A stretch of 64,000 nucleotides of DNA from contig NC_037317.1 of assembly GCF_000143535.2 (NCBI RefSeq), positions 2,108,001-2,172,000 of the forward strand. Reading direction: 5' to 3'. This DNA is from Botrytis cinerea B05.10 (lineage: Eukaryota > Ascomycota > Leotiomycetes > Helotiales > Sclerotiniaceae). Position numbers and translations under genes: made by a program. Every line of letters starts with the position of its first letter. The first letter of the stretch is position 1. Below are positions 23,896 through 34,774 of the stretch, piece after piece. Under the pieces are notes generated by a model. The model was not told where the DNA came from. It saw only the letters and a program-made list of their open reading frames with translations, and did no database searches.

Positions 23896-25676
23896 ATGCC
23901 GGTTAATCCGAAATATGCATTGCAGAATGTACCTGGATAAGGGAAAGGTCTTGTTGCAACCCAGGACATTCCCAAGGGTACTCGAATCACCGAAGAGACG
24001 TTAATTATACGAGGCCTAAACGAGCACCTAGGGGATTTTCCCTTCGAAGTCAAGTCAATGCCCTGAATGATGAACAACGGCAAGCATTCCTGTCTTTGGC
24101 AAATGTACACCCTTACAAGAATGCGGATGAACGATACTTAGGTGTTTTCAGAACAAATGCTCTTCCTATGGCAAGCAACGATGAGGGCGGACTATTCATT
24201 GAAGCTTGTCGGATCAACCACGCCTGTGATAACAACGCCTCCAGTGACTGGAACGCGAATATTCAAAAACACACCATTCACGCTGTGAGAGACATCCAGA
24301 AAAGCGAAGGAATCACGATAAGTTACCTTGGATCCCGCCCATGGCCTCGCGAGATTCGACGTCGGGTCCTTCAAGATAAATTCAAATTTTTGTGTTCATG
24401 CAGTCTTTGTGCTTTACCTACCAAAGAATCCAGGAAAACTGACAGAGAATTAATGAATATTGCTTCGATTATGACTCTTGTTCCCGGCACCTTTATAAGA
24501 TATCCGTTGCAGGCCTATCATTACATGGATCAAGCAGTCCAACTGTTCTCTAGGAAAGGACTGGGTGTCAGATTCTTAGGTGGCCTTTTCGCTGAAGCTT
24601 CTACCATCAACATAGGTCACGGCGATTTAGCACGAGCTCGTATTTTGGCACAGAGAGCAATACCTTACATGATAATGTATCATGGTGGTGACAGTACACA
24701 AGCACGTGATAATAAACTTCGAGCGAGCCATCCCTCCATGGGAAGCTTTTACAGATCTTTGTCTTCGAACTGGGCGAAATCCATCCATGATGTCCCGTCA
24801 GGTCTTGATTCCGATGAATTTGAAGACTGGCTTTGGAGAAGAGAGGGACTACAGAACTCACAAATATATTCTGAAAGCCCAGCAAGTTTTTTGAGCCATT
24901 CCATTTTCCCCACATTCCTGGCACTTCCGCATAGGAAACAGACGAGCCCAGAGTTCTATGAGAGTATTGAAGGATCTAGTCAACGGCCACGACGTCACTG
25001 GTGCTTCTTGGGCCACATCCTGGACTTTGAAACATCGCCTCCCATAATTCTAGTCAAAGATATTAATGACACGATCGTCGAACTCTCACTCAAAGCCAAT
25101 GCACGAGACATAGTTTCTAGACTTCGAAAAGCGCATACGGTCGCAATTCTTTATGCGCAACGCGATGGCACAACTACTGAACCTGAAATGCGCCTCGAAA
25201 ATGTCTCATTACTTTAGGTAAGCATAGTAGCCAAGTAGTTATCTCTGAATACCTATAGATTGGCCAATTCTTTCTAACGTGATATAGATCTTCCCGATCT
25301 CTTTGATTCACTTGATTGCATTAAGAGATGTGACCCAAGAATTCACAACAAAAAGAGAGAGCGATAACGCCAGAACATGCCATGGGTGTGATAAGAAGTC
25401 ATCTCCACTGGTGAGATGCGGCCGGTGCTCCTTTTTTTGGTATTGCAACAAGGTTAGTCTAACACAAAGACTCTACGCTCATGCATATAAAGCATCGACA
25501 CGAACAACAATGTGCACAACAAACAGGAATGTCAGGTGAACGGTTGGAAGAACAAGGGTCATAAGAATGATTGCAAAATCCTTCAAAATCCTGACCTGCG
25601 CATGATGTTTTTGATGAAATGGGACGAATTTAATGGTGCTGTTCAATTTCCTTTGTCGACTGTTGTGGGAACCTAA
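23896..25676 (+). pseudogene. Decayed SET-MYND protein gene (tandem copy)
   Basis: Strongly similar to the intact gene at 26104 along its whole length: start of a SET domain (GKGLVATQDIPKGTRI), SET core (RINHACDNNA and ITISYLG), the CSCSLC Cys group, then a MYND finger (CHGCDKK...CGRCSFFWYCNK, intron, ECQVNGW...HKNDC). Three lesions are visible. TAA at 23938-23940 interrupts VPG/GKG. A frameshift lies between about 24031 and 24045. The codon before the penultimate intron is TAG (25215-25217) where the sister gene has AAG. Between them a 370-codon frame stays open, so decay is recent, or a truncated SET-only product may still be made. Use of an upstream weak donor could bypass the last stop. 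Sequencing error is an alternative for single lesions, but three is many. Confidence 0.75.
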
Positions 25677-26103
25677 GCAGGAGATGTCTATGGAACACTT
25701 GCCATAGATGGAGGTTCACTATAGAGTGAATAAAGCCGGCCACTAAATTCCACTTCTCTCTCATGTTGAAGTTTGAGGCATAAATTCTAATGCTTCAATT
25801 TATGCTACTATGCGTCACTAGTTTCATTGGTTACGTGCATGAAAGATCAAGCTTCCTCCCTTTCTCATTCTTTGATATGATTCTGCAGTTTTACAAGTCA
25901 CATGCATCATCAATTCACATCATTCAGAAGTTTCAGTACACTCTGATCAAACTAATTCACTGCGAAAAATCTCATTATGGTTGGTTATATTGACTTATCA
26001 TCCTACTCTGATCCTCAAATTCACTTTCACAAAGTCTCAAAACACGATTTTCAGATAAAGAGGTTACGCAGATCTCGAGGCGGACATTTTGAATAAGTGT
26101 ACG
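25677..26103. other. Spacer between tandem SET-MYND copies
   Basis: AT-rich spacer of about 430 bases with no gene. It should contain the promoter of the downstream intact copy; I see no clear TATA element close to the start. Confidence 0.45.
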
Positions 26104-27958
26104 ATGATGCCCCATCAAATTTATGCGAAGCAGAGTGTACCAGGGAAAGGTCTAGGTCTCATTGCCACCGTAGATATTCCTAGGGGCACTCGAATTCTTT
26201 CCGAGTCTGCATTGATTTTAGGACCAAAATTACCCGGGGAAAATCTTAGAACTTGCCTCTGGAAGCAATGGTCTACTCTCAGTCGTCAGCAGCGAGAGGA
26301 TTACACTTCCTTTGGTCATATGGGCCCATGCACAAATGACACTGAACGGCTATGTGCGATTTATAACACAAATTGTCTGCCTTTGGAAGGAACTTGTATT
26401 TTGGAACCCGGCAATACAGACAGATCTCAAAAGCGACACAAAAGAGGCGGACTTTTCCCCGACGCATGTCGTATCAACCATGCTTGTGACAGGAATGCAG
26501 GAACGCACTGGATTGAGAGTAGCCAAAAAATCGCCGTCACAGCTCTGAAAGACATCTCCAAAGACGAGGAAATTACGATAAACTATCTTGGTCTCAATAA
26601 GCCCCGCAGAGCTCGACGCGCCAGTCTTCAGACACATTTTGGATTTGATTGTTCATGTGGTCTCTGCTCCTTGTCCTCACGAGAGAGCAAGAACAGTGAC
26701 AGGAGATTGAGTGAAGTACTAAAGTTGTCACTATTTATTTTTGGTCGCATCGCAGAGAGTAGACGTACAAGGCCGTTACGGGAACTTCGTGAATTTGATC
26801 AACTCATCCGTCTTCATAATGAGCAGGAAACCGGTATTGCCGATGTGGGGCGAATCTATGTGGGCATCGCTGAGAGGGTTCTCAAATATAGCGATCTGGC
26901 CAGAGGAAAGGTTTTCGCGGAGAGGGCAATATCCGACTTCAAAATAGTCTATGGCAGTGACTGTATAGAAATACAGAAATGGGGGTACTTACTTGAAAAT
27001 CCCACCGAATACGAACTTTTTGGGCATTCAAAGGCATGGAAAGCAACCGTCGATGAAATACCCACTGCTCTTTCTCCCGAAAAATTCGAAGACTGGCTAT
27101 GGAAAAGACAGCTAGTAAGTTCTGTGGAACGGATAGTCGACTTTCGAAGCCGCGCCACTTTCCCACCAATTAGTCATTTGCCCTTCTCAAGCAACAGCGA
27201 CTACTACGAGATCAATGAAAGTTCTTGTTCCAGGGCACGAAATCATTGGTGTTTCTTTGGCGAGATCACTCATAAGACTAAGTTTGGAAAATCGTCGTTG
27301 GCAGTTAAAGATGTTGATGGCGAAGATATCAAACTTGCATTCGAAACCGAGGAAAAGGGAGGAGAATTGCCACCAAATAAGATTGAATTAGGATACACAG
27401 TTGCGATCATCAATGCAAGACCCCACAAGTTTCCGATTGGAGATAAAAACTATGGTGGGAAGATTGGTGTTCTTCATGGTGATGAACTCTGTTTGAAGGT
27501 ACTGTGTTTATCATTTCTGTGCTTTCATAAATCTCTTAGCTGCCTGTCGCTAACCATATACAACGACATATAGATCTTTCCAATTTCTCTAGAAGAGCTA
27601 TTTGGTTTGAACGATCAAATTCAAGAATTTTCAATAGAAAAGAATGGTCAAAGAATGTGTCATGGATGTCAGAACAAATCAGCCTCGCTGGCCAAGTGCC
27701 AAAAATGTTCAATGTTCTGGTATTGCAGTAGGGTAAGATTTGACCGAACTTTTTCTTCGCCTTCTCTTTTCATTTCAGATTGCTGAATTCGTTGCTAACC
27801 GTATTTTTGTGACGTAGGCTTGCCAAATAATTGGATGGAATCAGAACGGACATCAAGATGTTTGTGCATTTTTCAGGAAACAACCTGATTTGAAAAGAAT
27901 GTTTCTTCTTGATTGGGAGAAATATGATATTCGTGTTCAGTTTCCCCTGCCAACTTAG
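26104..27958 (+). CDS. SET and MYND-finger protein (SMYD-like)
   Basis: Three exons (26104-27498, 27574-27732, 27818-27958) join in frame to 564 residues. I start at the ATG at 26104 (MMPHQIYAKQ); the frame is open a few codons upstream but without another ATG. The SET domain runs from SVPGKGLGLIATVDIPRGTRI to INYLG, with CRINHACDRNA as the NHS-type motif and a post-SET-like CSCGLC group. The C-terminal MYND zinc finger (CHGCQNK...CQKC...FWYCSR, then ACQIIGW...H...C) follows, unlike animal SMYD proteins, where MYND is inserted in SET. Such proteins may methylate lysines, and the MYND finger usually binds proline-rich partners. It is a tandem relative of the pseudogene at 23896. Confidence 0.88.
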
Positions 27959-28371
27959 ATAAGTAGGTATCTAATAAGTATTGAGGAGAATACCAAGCAG
28001 AATAGCATCGTGATGAATTAAGAAGTAAACTGGACGAAGGAGCAAAGGAATCATTTTCATCAAATTAGGGACTTTTGAATATTAAATTCTAGGAATAGCT
28101 TGGTCAAATACGCTTTTCTATCGTTCTTATGGGTTCTAACCCAAATCAGTTATCTGCACCCACTACATATCCCCCATTACTAGATAGTCTTTGAATCTTT
28201 GTGGTGCTTGTCGTCTCCTCCCTTGCGCGATCTTCTAACCCAATTCTAACCCAACTGAACCTTTACTAGAACCAAATATCCACTCCATCAAGCTTTCATC
28301 ATACCTAAAAACCCCAATATTCATCACTTTATCCTTCCAAACAGAACCCCATTTCCATCATCAGGCCAAGC
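27959..28371. other. Spacer
   Basis: 3' flanks of two convergent genes. A CTAACCC-type word recurs at 28136-28144, 28227-28235 and 28238-28246 (TTCTAACCC twice, TCTAACCCAA); no gene is seen. Confidence 0.45.
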
Positions 28372-28920
28372 TCAGCCCCTGAGAACGAATCCAGGACGAT
28401 CCCACTTCGTCGTACCGACCGAACTAACAGGAGAAACAGGGCGAGAACCATAATCTTCTTCATATTGCCTCTGCGTCGGTGGTGGCACAGAACTCGGATT
28501 CGGATTACTGATCGATTGACCAATTCGACGTCTTCCCGTATGAGCACCAAGCGTGCCAGGTTCAAGTGTGTTGGCCCCACTGCTTTGTGCTCCAACCATA
28601 ACAACTCCAAGCGAAGATCCTCTTTCCGGAATAGTCCAGCTCAATCTAGATTCCTTCACGCTATCTTTTTCTTTTTGCATGTTCTGTTCAGTCGACACTT
28701 TGTCGAGGGGGTTTTGAGTCTTTTTTTGTGCTTGGAGGTAGCTCGCATATCCATTCATAACGCGGGCTGATACTGCGCGGTGAGAAGATGAGATGGCAAC
28801 GGGTCGGGGTGCGTTGAGACTGCTTTCATCGCTTGTGCGAGGTGCGTATGCGCCTCTGGTAGTTCGGCGTTGATGTTTTTCGTTTGGAGGGACCGCTGGT
28901 TTGGATGGTGCGCAGCCCAT
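28372..28920 (-). CDS. Hypothetical protein with N-terminal dual-acylation signal
   Basis: A 182-residue single-exon ORF. It starts MGCAPSKP: Gly2 with Ser6 fits the N-myristoylation consensus (M-G-x-x-x-S), and Cys3 fits palmitoylation. The rest is low in hydrophobics and rich in Ser, Pro, Arg and Gln (for example SVPPPTQRQYEEDYG), so it looks disordered. This is the pattern of small membrane-anchored scaffold or signalling proteins in fungi. No domain is recognised. Membrane attachment is inferred from the first six residues. Confidence 0.6.
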   Translation of the reverse strand: MGCAPSKPAVPPNEKHQRRTTRGAYAPRTSDESSLNAPRPVAISSSHRAVSARVMNGYASYLQAQKKTQNPLDKVSTEQNMQKEKDSVKESRLSWTIPERGSSLGVVMVGAQSSGANTLEPGTLGAHTGRRRIGQSISNPNPSSVPPPTQRQYEEDYGSRPVSPVSSVGTTKWDRPGFVLRG

Positions 28921-29225
28921 TTTGGAGGATATACGAGAGAGCTTCTGGGAGATTTTGTTGGAAAGAATCCGGGGAGTCAGAGTTGTCGATTTTCTTTCAT
29001 AGGACTTTTGGAAAGATATGGGTGAGCCAACTTTGACGATAATTAATGTTGAAGTTTTGAGTGCGATGCTTGATATTCACTGGTGGTTGAATGACGAATT
29101 ATACATTTGGTGCAATAACCAATTATCTTCAACTATTGACTCGAATTTTCACAGTACCATGAATGGGTAACTACAGTTTTTAGATGGCATCGTAATTTGT
29201 ATGCCAGAGTATTGAGATTAGAATT
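28921..29225. other. Spacer
   Basis: Promoter side of the dual-acylation candidate and 3' flank of the next minus-strand gene. Nothing else is seen. Confidence 0.4.
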
Positions 29226-29741
29226 TTAACTCATATAACCCACCACCCGGTTTTTCTGTCCGAAGCACCACTTCCACCACTTCCACCACTTTGACCAACG
29301 ATTCATACCAATCCATGATTTGCTAACCTTTCCCAATCCTTTCTCTTTCTTGGATCTCTTTGCATAATCATCTTGTTTGATATTCCTATCCATCTTGCTC
29401 ATCTCATCCATCACAGCCATTGCATCGACTACCAACCGTTTTCTCCCCTCCACATCTTCATCACCCTTCCAATGTAACCCCTCTTCTTCTTCTATCTTTC
29501 TAGTCATCTGCGTATCTTTATTGCGTTTAATACATTCTCGTGCTCCTTCGATTCTCTCTTCTCTAAATTTGGGAGCTTCGAAAAGCATGGGCATCAAGCT
29601 ATCTGTAGGCCATGCAAGATGGGACATTTCCTCCCAAATTTTAGGGTCGTTGGTAATTTGTATCTTGTCTATGTCAATATCCCACCCGGCCGTAGTCATA
29701 GGTAGCGCTGAAGATGGATTCTCAGGCATTTCTGCGTTCAT
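29226..29741 (-). CDS. Hypothetical charged protein with Trp-rich tail
   Basis: A 171-residue ORF, starting at the first ATG (MNAEMPENP). It is strongly charged (EE/KR-rich, for example RKIEEEEGLHWKGDEDVEGRKR). Near the C-terminus it has W-(S/K)-K-W-W-K-W-W-K-W-C, produced by a 9-nt TGGAAGTGG tandem repeat on the coding strand. I recognise no family. The non-random composition favours coding on this strand over the 130-codon antisense frame, but transcript evidence would be needed. Confidence 0.5.
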   Translation of the reverse strand: MNAEMPENPSSALPMTTAGWDIDIDKIQITNDPKIWEEMSHLAWPTDSLMPMLFEAPKFREERIEGARECIKRNKDTQMTRKIEEEEGLHWKGDEDVEGRKRLVVDAMAVMDEMSKMDRNIKQDDYAKRSKKEKGLGKVSKSWIGMNRWSKWWKWWKWCFGQKNRVVGYMS

Positions 29742-30228
29742 TGTGTTTTGCACCTGTTTCTCTTGAGATGCATATACCTATTTCGAAGTGTGGAGAAGGT
29801 TGCGAGGAAACTGAGGGTCTGCTTTGCAGGTGATCTGCCTTATATATGTACTTCTACGATATCAAGAAGAATTTATAGTCTATAAATGATTGAACTATCT
29901 GCAGTAATACCTTCAAACTCAGCAGTAGCATTTTTGAACGTGAACCGCAGTTGCAATACGCGTACCATTAATGACTCGCTAACATTACGGGAGGTCAATT
30001 ATGGCCGTTTCAATTTGTTGAGTCACAGAAATCATCATGAAATCATAACTTCCAGCCCAGCATTTTTTGAATTCGGCTTCCGATGTGAATTTCAACGGAT
30101 TTTGTATTAGATTCTTGAATCTATTTAGATATATAGCGCGGAAAACTAAGGGGGTTCTCTCGCAATATAATTCCCCATTGTTCTTTCCACCACCTTAACT
30201 TCCTCCTGGTGTCCCTTCGTTGAACAGT
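29742..30228. other. Spacer
   Basis: No gene recognised. A short plus-strand frame at 29886-30110 has no features. Confidence 0.4.
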
Positions 30229-30793
30229 CTACAAATCTACCTCACAATCGAACATATTTTCCTCTGCATCCCTAGAACCATCAAAATAACCACTATCCGC
30301 GAAACGAACCTTTCTCTTTGTAATTTTATTCTTCGCCCTGGAATTATTAGCAGAGACTTCGTTATTATATATCGATAACTTGACTTACTTCCTGAGATCA
30401 TCAAGCGATTCTTGCGAGCCAAAATCCCTGACGATTATCCTAATAATAATAAAAGTTAGTAGGCACTTTATTTTTTATTGGAACAAGCGGAACTTACGCT
30501 CCAGCCTTGTTTAAATATTCTTGAGACTCCATACGTCCATATTTATCTCCATGTTTGTTCTTCACCTGCATAACGACAAGTAAGTGAGGATCAAGGTTGT
30601 TATTTTCTGCTATGGTTTCTGGCCGTAGAGTCGAAAGATCGATCATCGATTTGGATTTTGGGGGCGATGAGACTTGTAAAATGTTACCGAAAGTTTTACT
30701 TGGGAGTTGGGTAGCATTTTGAGGCTGACTTGGTGTGATGGATTTGCTGCGGGCTTTGATAGGTTGGTCTTCAGGAGGTGTCAAAGTTGACAT
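30229..30793 (-). CDS. Small protein with a PP1-docking-like RVxF motif
   Basis: Three exons (30793-30498, 30439-30389, 30337-30229) with clean GTAAGT donors join in frame to 151 residues. The N-terminal two thirds are Ser/Pro/Thr-rich. The end of exon 1 holds HLLVVMQVKNKHGDKYG, and exon 3 encodes KRKVRFADSGYFDGS before an acidic end. KVRFAD matches the RVxF docking motif of protein phosphatase 1 regulators, which is often followed by AD as in glycogen-targeting subunits. The protein might therefore be a small PP1 partner. No catalytic domain is seen and no named family is recognised. Confidence 0.65.
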
Positions 30794-31156
30794 TTTAGTG
30801 ATGTTATTTTCGATCTGGGTAATGTCTTGGTGCTTTTGAACTGGTTCGTACGTCGTGAGAAGAAGCTGTTACATTGATGAAAAGCCAGCTCCTAAATAAG
30901 TTTTCTTTTAATGGATGGAGATTATTCATAGATCAAATTGTTGATTATTGGCATTACACCACTTGCTCATATTCCCAAGACAGATACGGTCATACATCAT
31001 GAAGTAAGAATTGTGATTAATAGATGTTCCTGAAATATGCTAACTAGTGATTCTAGTCTCAGGTAGATAACGGCTCCAGATATAGAGAGTACGCCTATGC
31101 AGCTACTCAGATACATGTTGTGTCAATATCTAATTCCGCATCCAGCGCTGACTCAA
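30794..31156. other. Spacer
   Basis: Promoter of the small RVxF protein and 3' flank of the next minus-strand gene. No other feature is seen. Confidence 0.4.
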
Positions 31157-32671
31157 CTAATCATAACGAGAGCCGGTTTTCATTACCTCACCTTTATTTG
31201 GAAATCCTTTCGGTACAACTCTCAGGGAAGTAATGACTTCTCCATTTCCCTCACTAATCAACTGATCAGTAGCCCAATGAAATCCCTGACCGCATCGATA
31301 TCCACCCGGGATTCTGAACCATCGACATCCTCTTGGACAGGTATTACCAATTTTTCGAAGTTGTGATTTTGCCCACGCGTCTTGAGCGGAAAATTCTTGA
31401 GACGTAATATCCAGATTCTCAATTCCTAATTGAGACATAGCCATTTCCTGATCGTGTTGGCTTTCCAATCCTGGAAATTGGGCGACAGAAGCTCGCTGTT
31501 ATCGAAGTCTATCAGTTAGTGATCCTCATAAACTTCCTGATTCCTTATACTGGGGTTTACATACCTGTTGTGGCGATGGCAGAGGAGATGCTGCACCATA
31601 TCTATTCTGTCCACTTGTCGATTGTAGCTCCCTAAAACTAGGCTTAGGATCTCCGGGTTGCACAAACGAACGGAAACTCTTTCCTCGAGCAATTCTTCCC
31701 CGAGCTTTTTGCATTGCTTCCTCCTGCCTCGCCTTGCGCCACTCTGGATCTTGACGTGGATCAACATACTGGGCTGCTTGACCACGTGGATTTTCGAGTT
31801 GGGCTCTGGCTTCAGCTTCGTAGTGGTAAATTTCAGGTGGGCCTTGTCTGTTAGTAGGCATAATGCTAGATGGTGGGTTGCCTCCGAATGTTGGATTGGT
31901 TCCGAATGATTGTCTACGTGGCAATTGAAATTCAGGTCGTTGGCCTGGATCAATGCGTGAAGAATCTTGAACTTGTAGTTGCAAATGAAGTGGTGTTGTT
32001 AGAGTTGGTTGAAATCGAGCCAGATTTTGTAGCTCAGGACGAAGCAGTTGTCGAGTTTGTGATTGAGTTCGATTAATAGATCCGTTAGATTTAGATTTCT
32101 GTGTTTGAATTTTTGATTGAGTTCGTTCAAGAAATCCGGCTGGTCTCTGTGATTCAGATACAGATTTGCTCGATTGCGCAGATCCCAGAGGTGGCACGCA
32201 CTGTGATTGTAATTGAGGAAAAACCAGAGCCGCCTGGCCTTGACCAAGGGGCACTGCAGTAACTCGTGATTGGGAGCTGCTTCTAGTTTCAGAGACACGG
32301 GATATTGTTCGACCTGTTTCATTTCCTACATCAAATTGTAGTTGACTGGTATGGGAAGAATGAGTAGGACTTGGACGACTAGATTCTTTTAAGCTTTGAT
32401 TGGTAGAACGTTGGTCTGCAGGAAGAGGATTGTTAGGAGCTCGACTTCTAACATGACTGGCAGATAATTGTCGTTGTCCTGTGACGAGTTGAGCATCCAT
32501 TCCACCAAGGCCAGCAGGAGCTTGACTTCCACTAGAACTGGTAGAAGCTTGGTCTGCAGCAAGTGGCACATTCATCCTATCAGGTCCGCTAGAGGCTAGA
32601 TCTTCTTGCGGAAGTCTACTTACACCACCATCACCTTGACCTCCCTTTGCATTCTTCTTCTTACCTCCCAT
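31157..32671 (-). CDS. Q/S-rich low-complexity protein with C-terminal Cys motif
   Basis: Two exons (32671-31565 and 31495-31157) join in frame to 481 residues, starting MGGKKKNAKGG. Most of the protein is low-complexity, rich in Gln, Ser, Pro and Arg (for example LGQGQAALVFPQLQSQC), with SR/SQ repeats. Residues in the last 70 carry CPRGCRWFRIPGGYRCGQG followed by FHWATD, a compact Cys/His pattern (C-x3-C-x10-C-x4-H) that could bind a metal. I recognise no named family. It may be a lineage-specific regulator or RNA-associated protein, but that is a guess. Confidence 0.65.
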
Positions 32672-33409
32672 GTTGATATCTGAACTTACTGATGGTTGAA
32701 TGAAGTCAACAGTGGCTAGGGGAAATCTTGCAGGTAGTTTGAGTTGAATATAAATCGAATTAACAAAGCGAAGGGTTTTATAATAAATTGAAGTAGATAT
32801 TAAACCGTAGTGACTACATTTAATAAATGGTGAATCTGAGAGCCTACATATTATACACAAGTAGGTTGCTATAACAATTTTGAATAACTATTGAGCCGTC
32901 AGTTCATTGGCATTTTTGCAATTCGAGTTGACAGTAACTAGATTGATACAGCTGTACGAATGATCATGTATTAAAGAACCACACCTATGCTCGCTCGAGA
33001 AATACTGCAATAAACATAAAATACTACGGCATCCCAAAGGTACATCTATTCTTTCAATCCGCTGCCACCACCTTATTTCCACTTAGAAAACAGTGACTTC
33101 CATAAAACATATCATGTCGATTTCCAAGGGCGTACTCTGCTTCCATACATATGGCAGTAATTAGAATGAGACTAGAAATATCTCCAATGATTTTGTAACT
33201 AGGGCTAAAGTCCAAATCGATTAATTGGCTAATTATTATCCTAATCAATGTTCGCAATCTACCTCGTCGGTTTACTTCGACTTACATGATGATGGTATAA
33301 ATAAGATGCATGAGACTCTCCGAGGTACTAGCCATGGAGCACTTGTTCTCTGGGTATTATGTGAAAAACTTTTGGATATATCCCTTCATGATCGTAAATC
33401 CGTTCAGCA
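32672..33409. other. Intergenic region
   Basis: Promoter of the Q/S-rich gene at its left; no gene recognised to 33409. Short frames at 32888-33082 and 33054-33257 (minus) and 33225-33527 (plus, antisense to the Nudix gene) look spurious. Confidence 0.4.
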
Positions 33410-34774
33410 TCATCTACCCCTATTGCCCCTTAATCTATACCACCTAACGATCCATAGAACCAACGCCAGCGTTGACATTAATCTTATGCCAGCACCAATC
33501 CAAACGCCTTTCTTCATTGCATCATAATATCCTTCTAACATAACGCCTACCGCGTGTTCCTTCGTCTTGTTCTTTCCTATTAAAGGCCCTCCACTCTCAA
33601 GCATTGCAACAGCAGTTGTTTCTCCATCCATTGCTATTTGATTACCAGTCCCATCATGTGCACTCCCTAGTAATCGTTCCGTATTTCGTTTCTTGATATT
33701 TCGTGTAAGCAGATTTATAATGATTCGTATATCTGGTGAAGTAAAAGTGGGATATTCCCACAACTCAACCGAATCGTGAGGTGGTAATTGATCGAGAAAA
33801 TCAGCCACCATACCCAAGGTCAAACCCCAAAGTAAGAGCGGTCTATCGCTTTGGGCTTTCTCTCCCCCTTTGAACCAAGTATAAGCTCTTCCAAATATGC
33901 TTTTCTTAGGTTGCGATTCTTCCGAGAAATATTCCTTTGTTGAACTGCAATACAATGATTCACTGGGTCGTAATCGGATGGCCGAGAACCTCATTTTGCC
34001 TATTATCGGCTTCAGTATTGTTTTCACTACTATACCACCTTGCTTGGCAAATCGATCGGATACATTGACGTATTCATATGTGCGGACCGAGGGCGAAAGA
34101 AGGACTCGTAGAGGAACCCAATGTGTTGATGCTATCTCAGCAGGCTGTAGTTGGAGTGGTGGAAAGGCCGGACAGATCCAGATGAAGAGGAACGGACAAA
34201 GTACCATTATTCTGTTTCGGAGACAGTATCAGCAATTTATCTTCAACATTTCTGCCTTGTCGTAGCGAATTGAGATCCATCTGCCAAAGGTAACTCACGG
34301 CACTGATCCCCAGCTTGTAGATACCACCCTCTCCGGCAGGTTGCCAACATATACACATCTCTCCCCCCTTAAATCCAACCCAATTTCCTCACTCGTTTCC
34401 CTCACTGCGACATCTTTGTCACTTGCATCACCAGGATCCCTCTTTCCTCCCGGTAGCGCGACATGACTCGTCCATCGATCTCCTTCTCTTGCCGCGCGTT
34501 TTATGAATAACAATTCAGGATCACCGTTTTTCACCCACGATTGTTCAAAGAAATTTGCAAGTCGCTGGTCCGTTGGAGGCTCTGGATATGGAAAGATTTG
34601 AGGAGCTGTAGGAGGAAGATCATTGCGGGAAGGACGAATACGTAATACTAGAGCTACTGATGCGCGCCTTGGACAATTCGGTGGATTAGGTATGTATGGA
34701 TATGGGTTTTGTGAGATGTGGAGGAGAGTGTTGTGGAGAGATGTGGTAATGGAGGGGGGGGATTCGAAGGACAT
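33410..34774 (-). CDS. Nudix hydrolase of the CoA-diphosphatase (Pcd1/NUDT7-8) type with membrane tail
   Basis: Two exons (34774-34299 and 34211-33410) join in frame to 425 residues. The Nudix region reads LPGGKRDPGD then VAVRETSEEIGLDL, the Nudix box with the wider spacing seen in Pcd1/NUDT7-like CoA pyrophosphatases. The core continues across the intron into VSTSWGSVP and IMVLCPFLFIW, typical of this family. These enzymes split CoA or oxidised CoA to 3',5'-ADP and phosphopantetheine. A family-atypical insertion of about 70 residues follows, and the C-terminus has a hydrophobic segment (IRLMSTLALVLWIVRW) near RYRLRG-like basics, suggesting a tail anchor. I start at the ATG at 34774. Membrane location is inferred. 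Confidence 0.85.

Noticed and set aside
24096..25217. Stand-alone intact 373-residue SET protein
   Set aside because: The frame begins at a TTG, not an ATG, and the true N-terminus lies upstream in another frame with a stop; better explained as part of a pseudogene.
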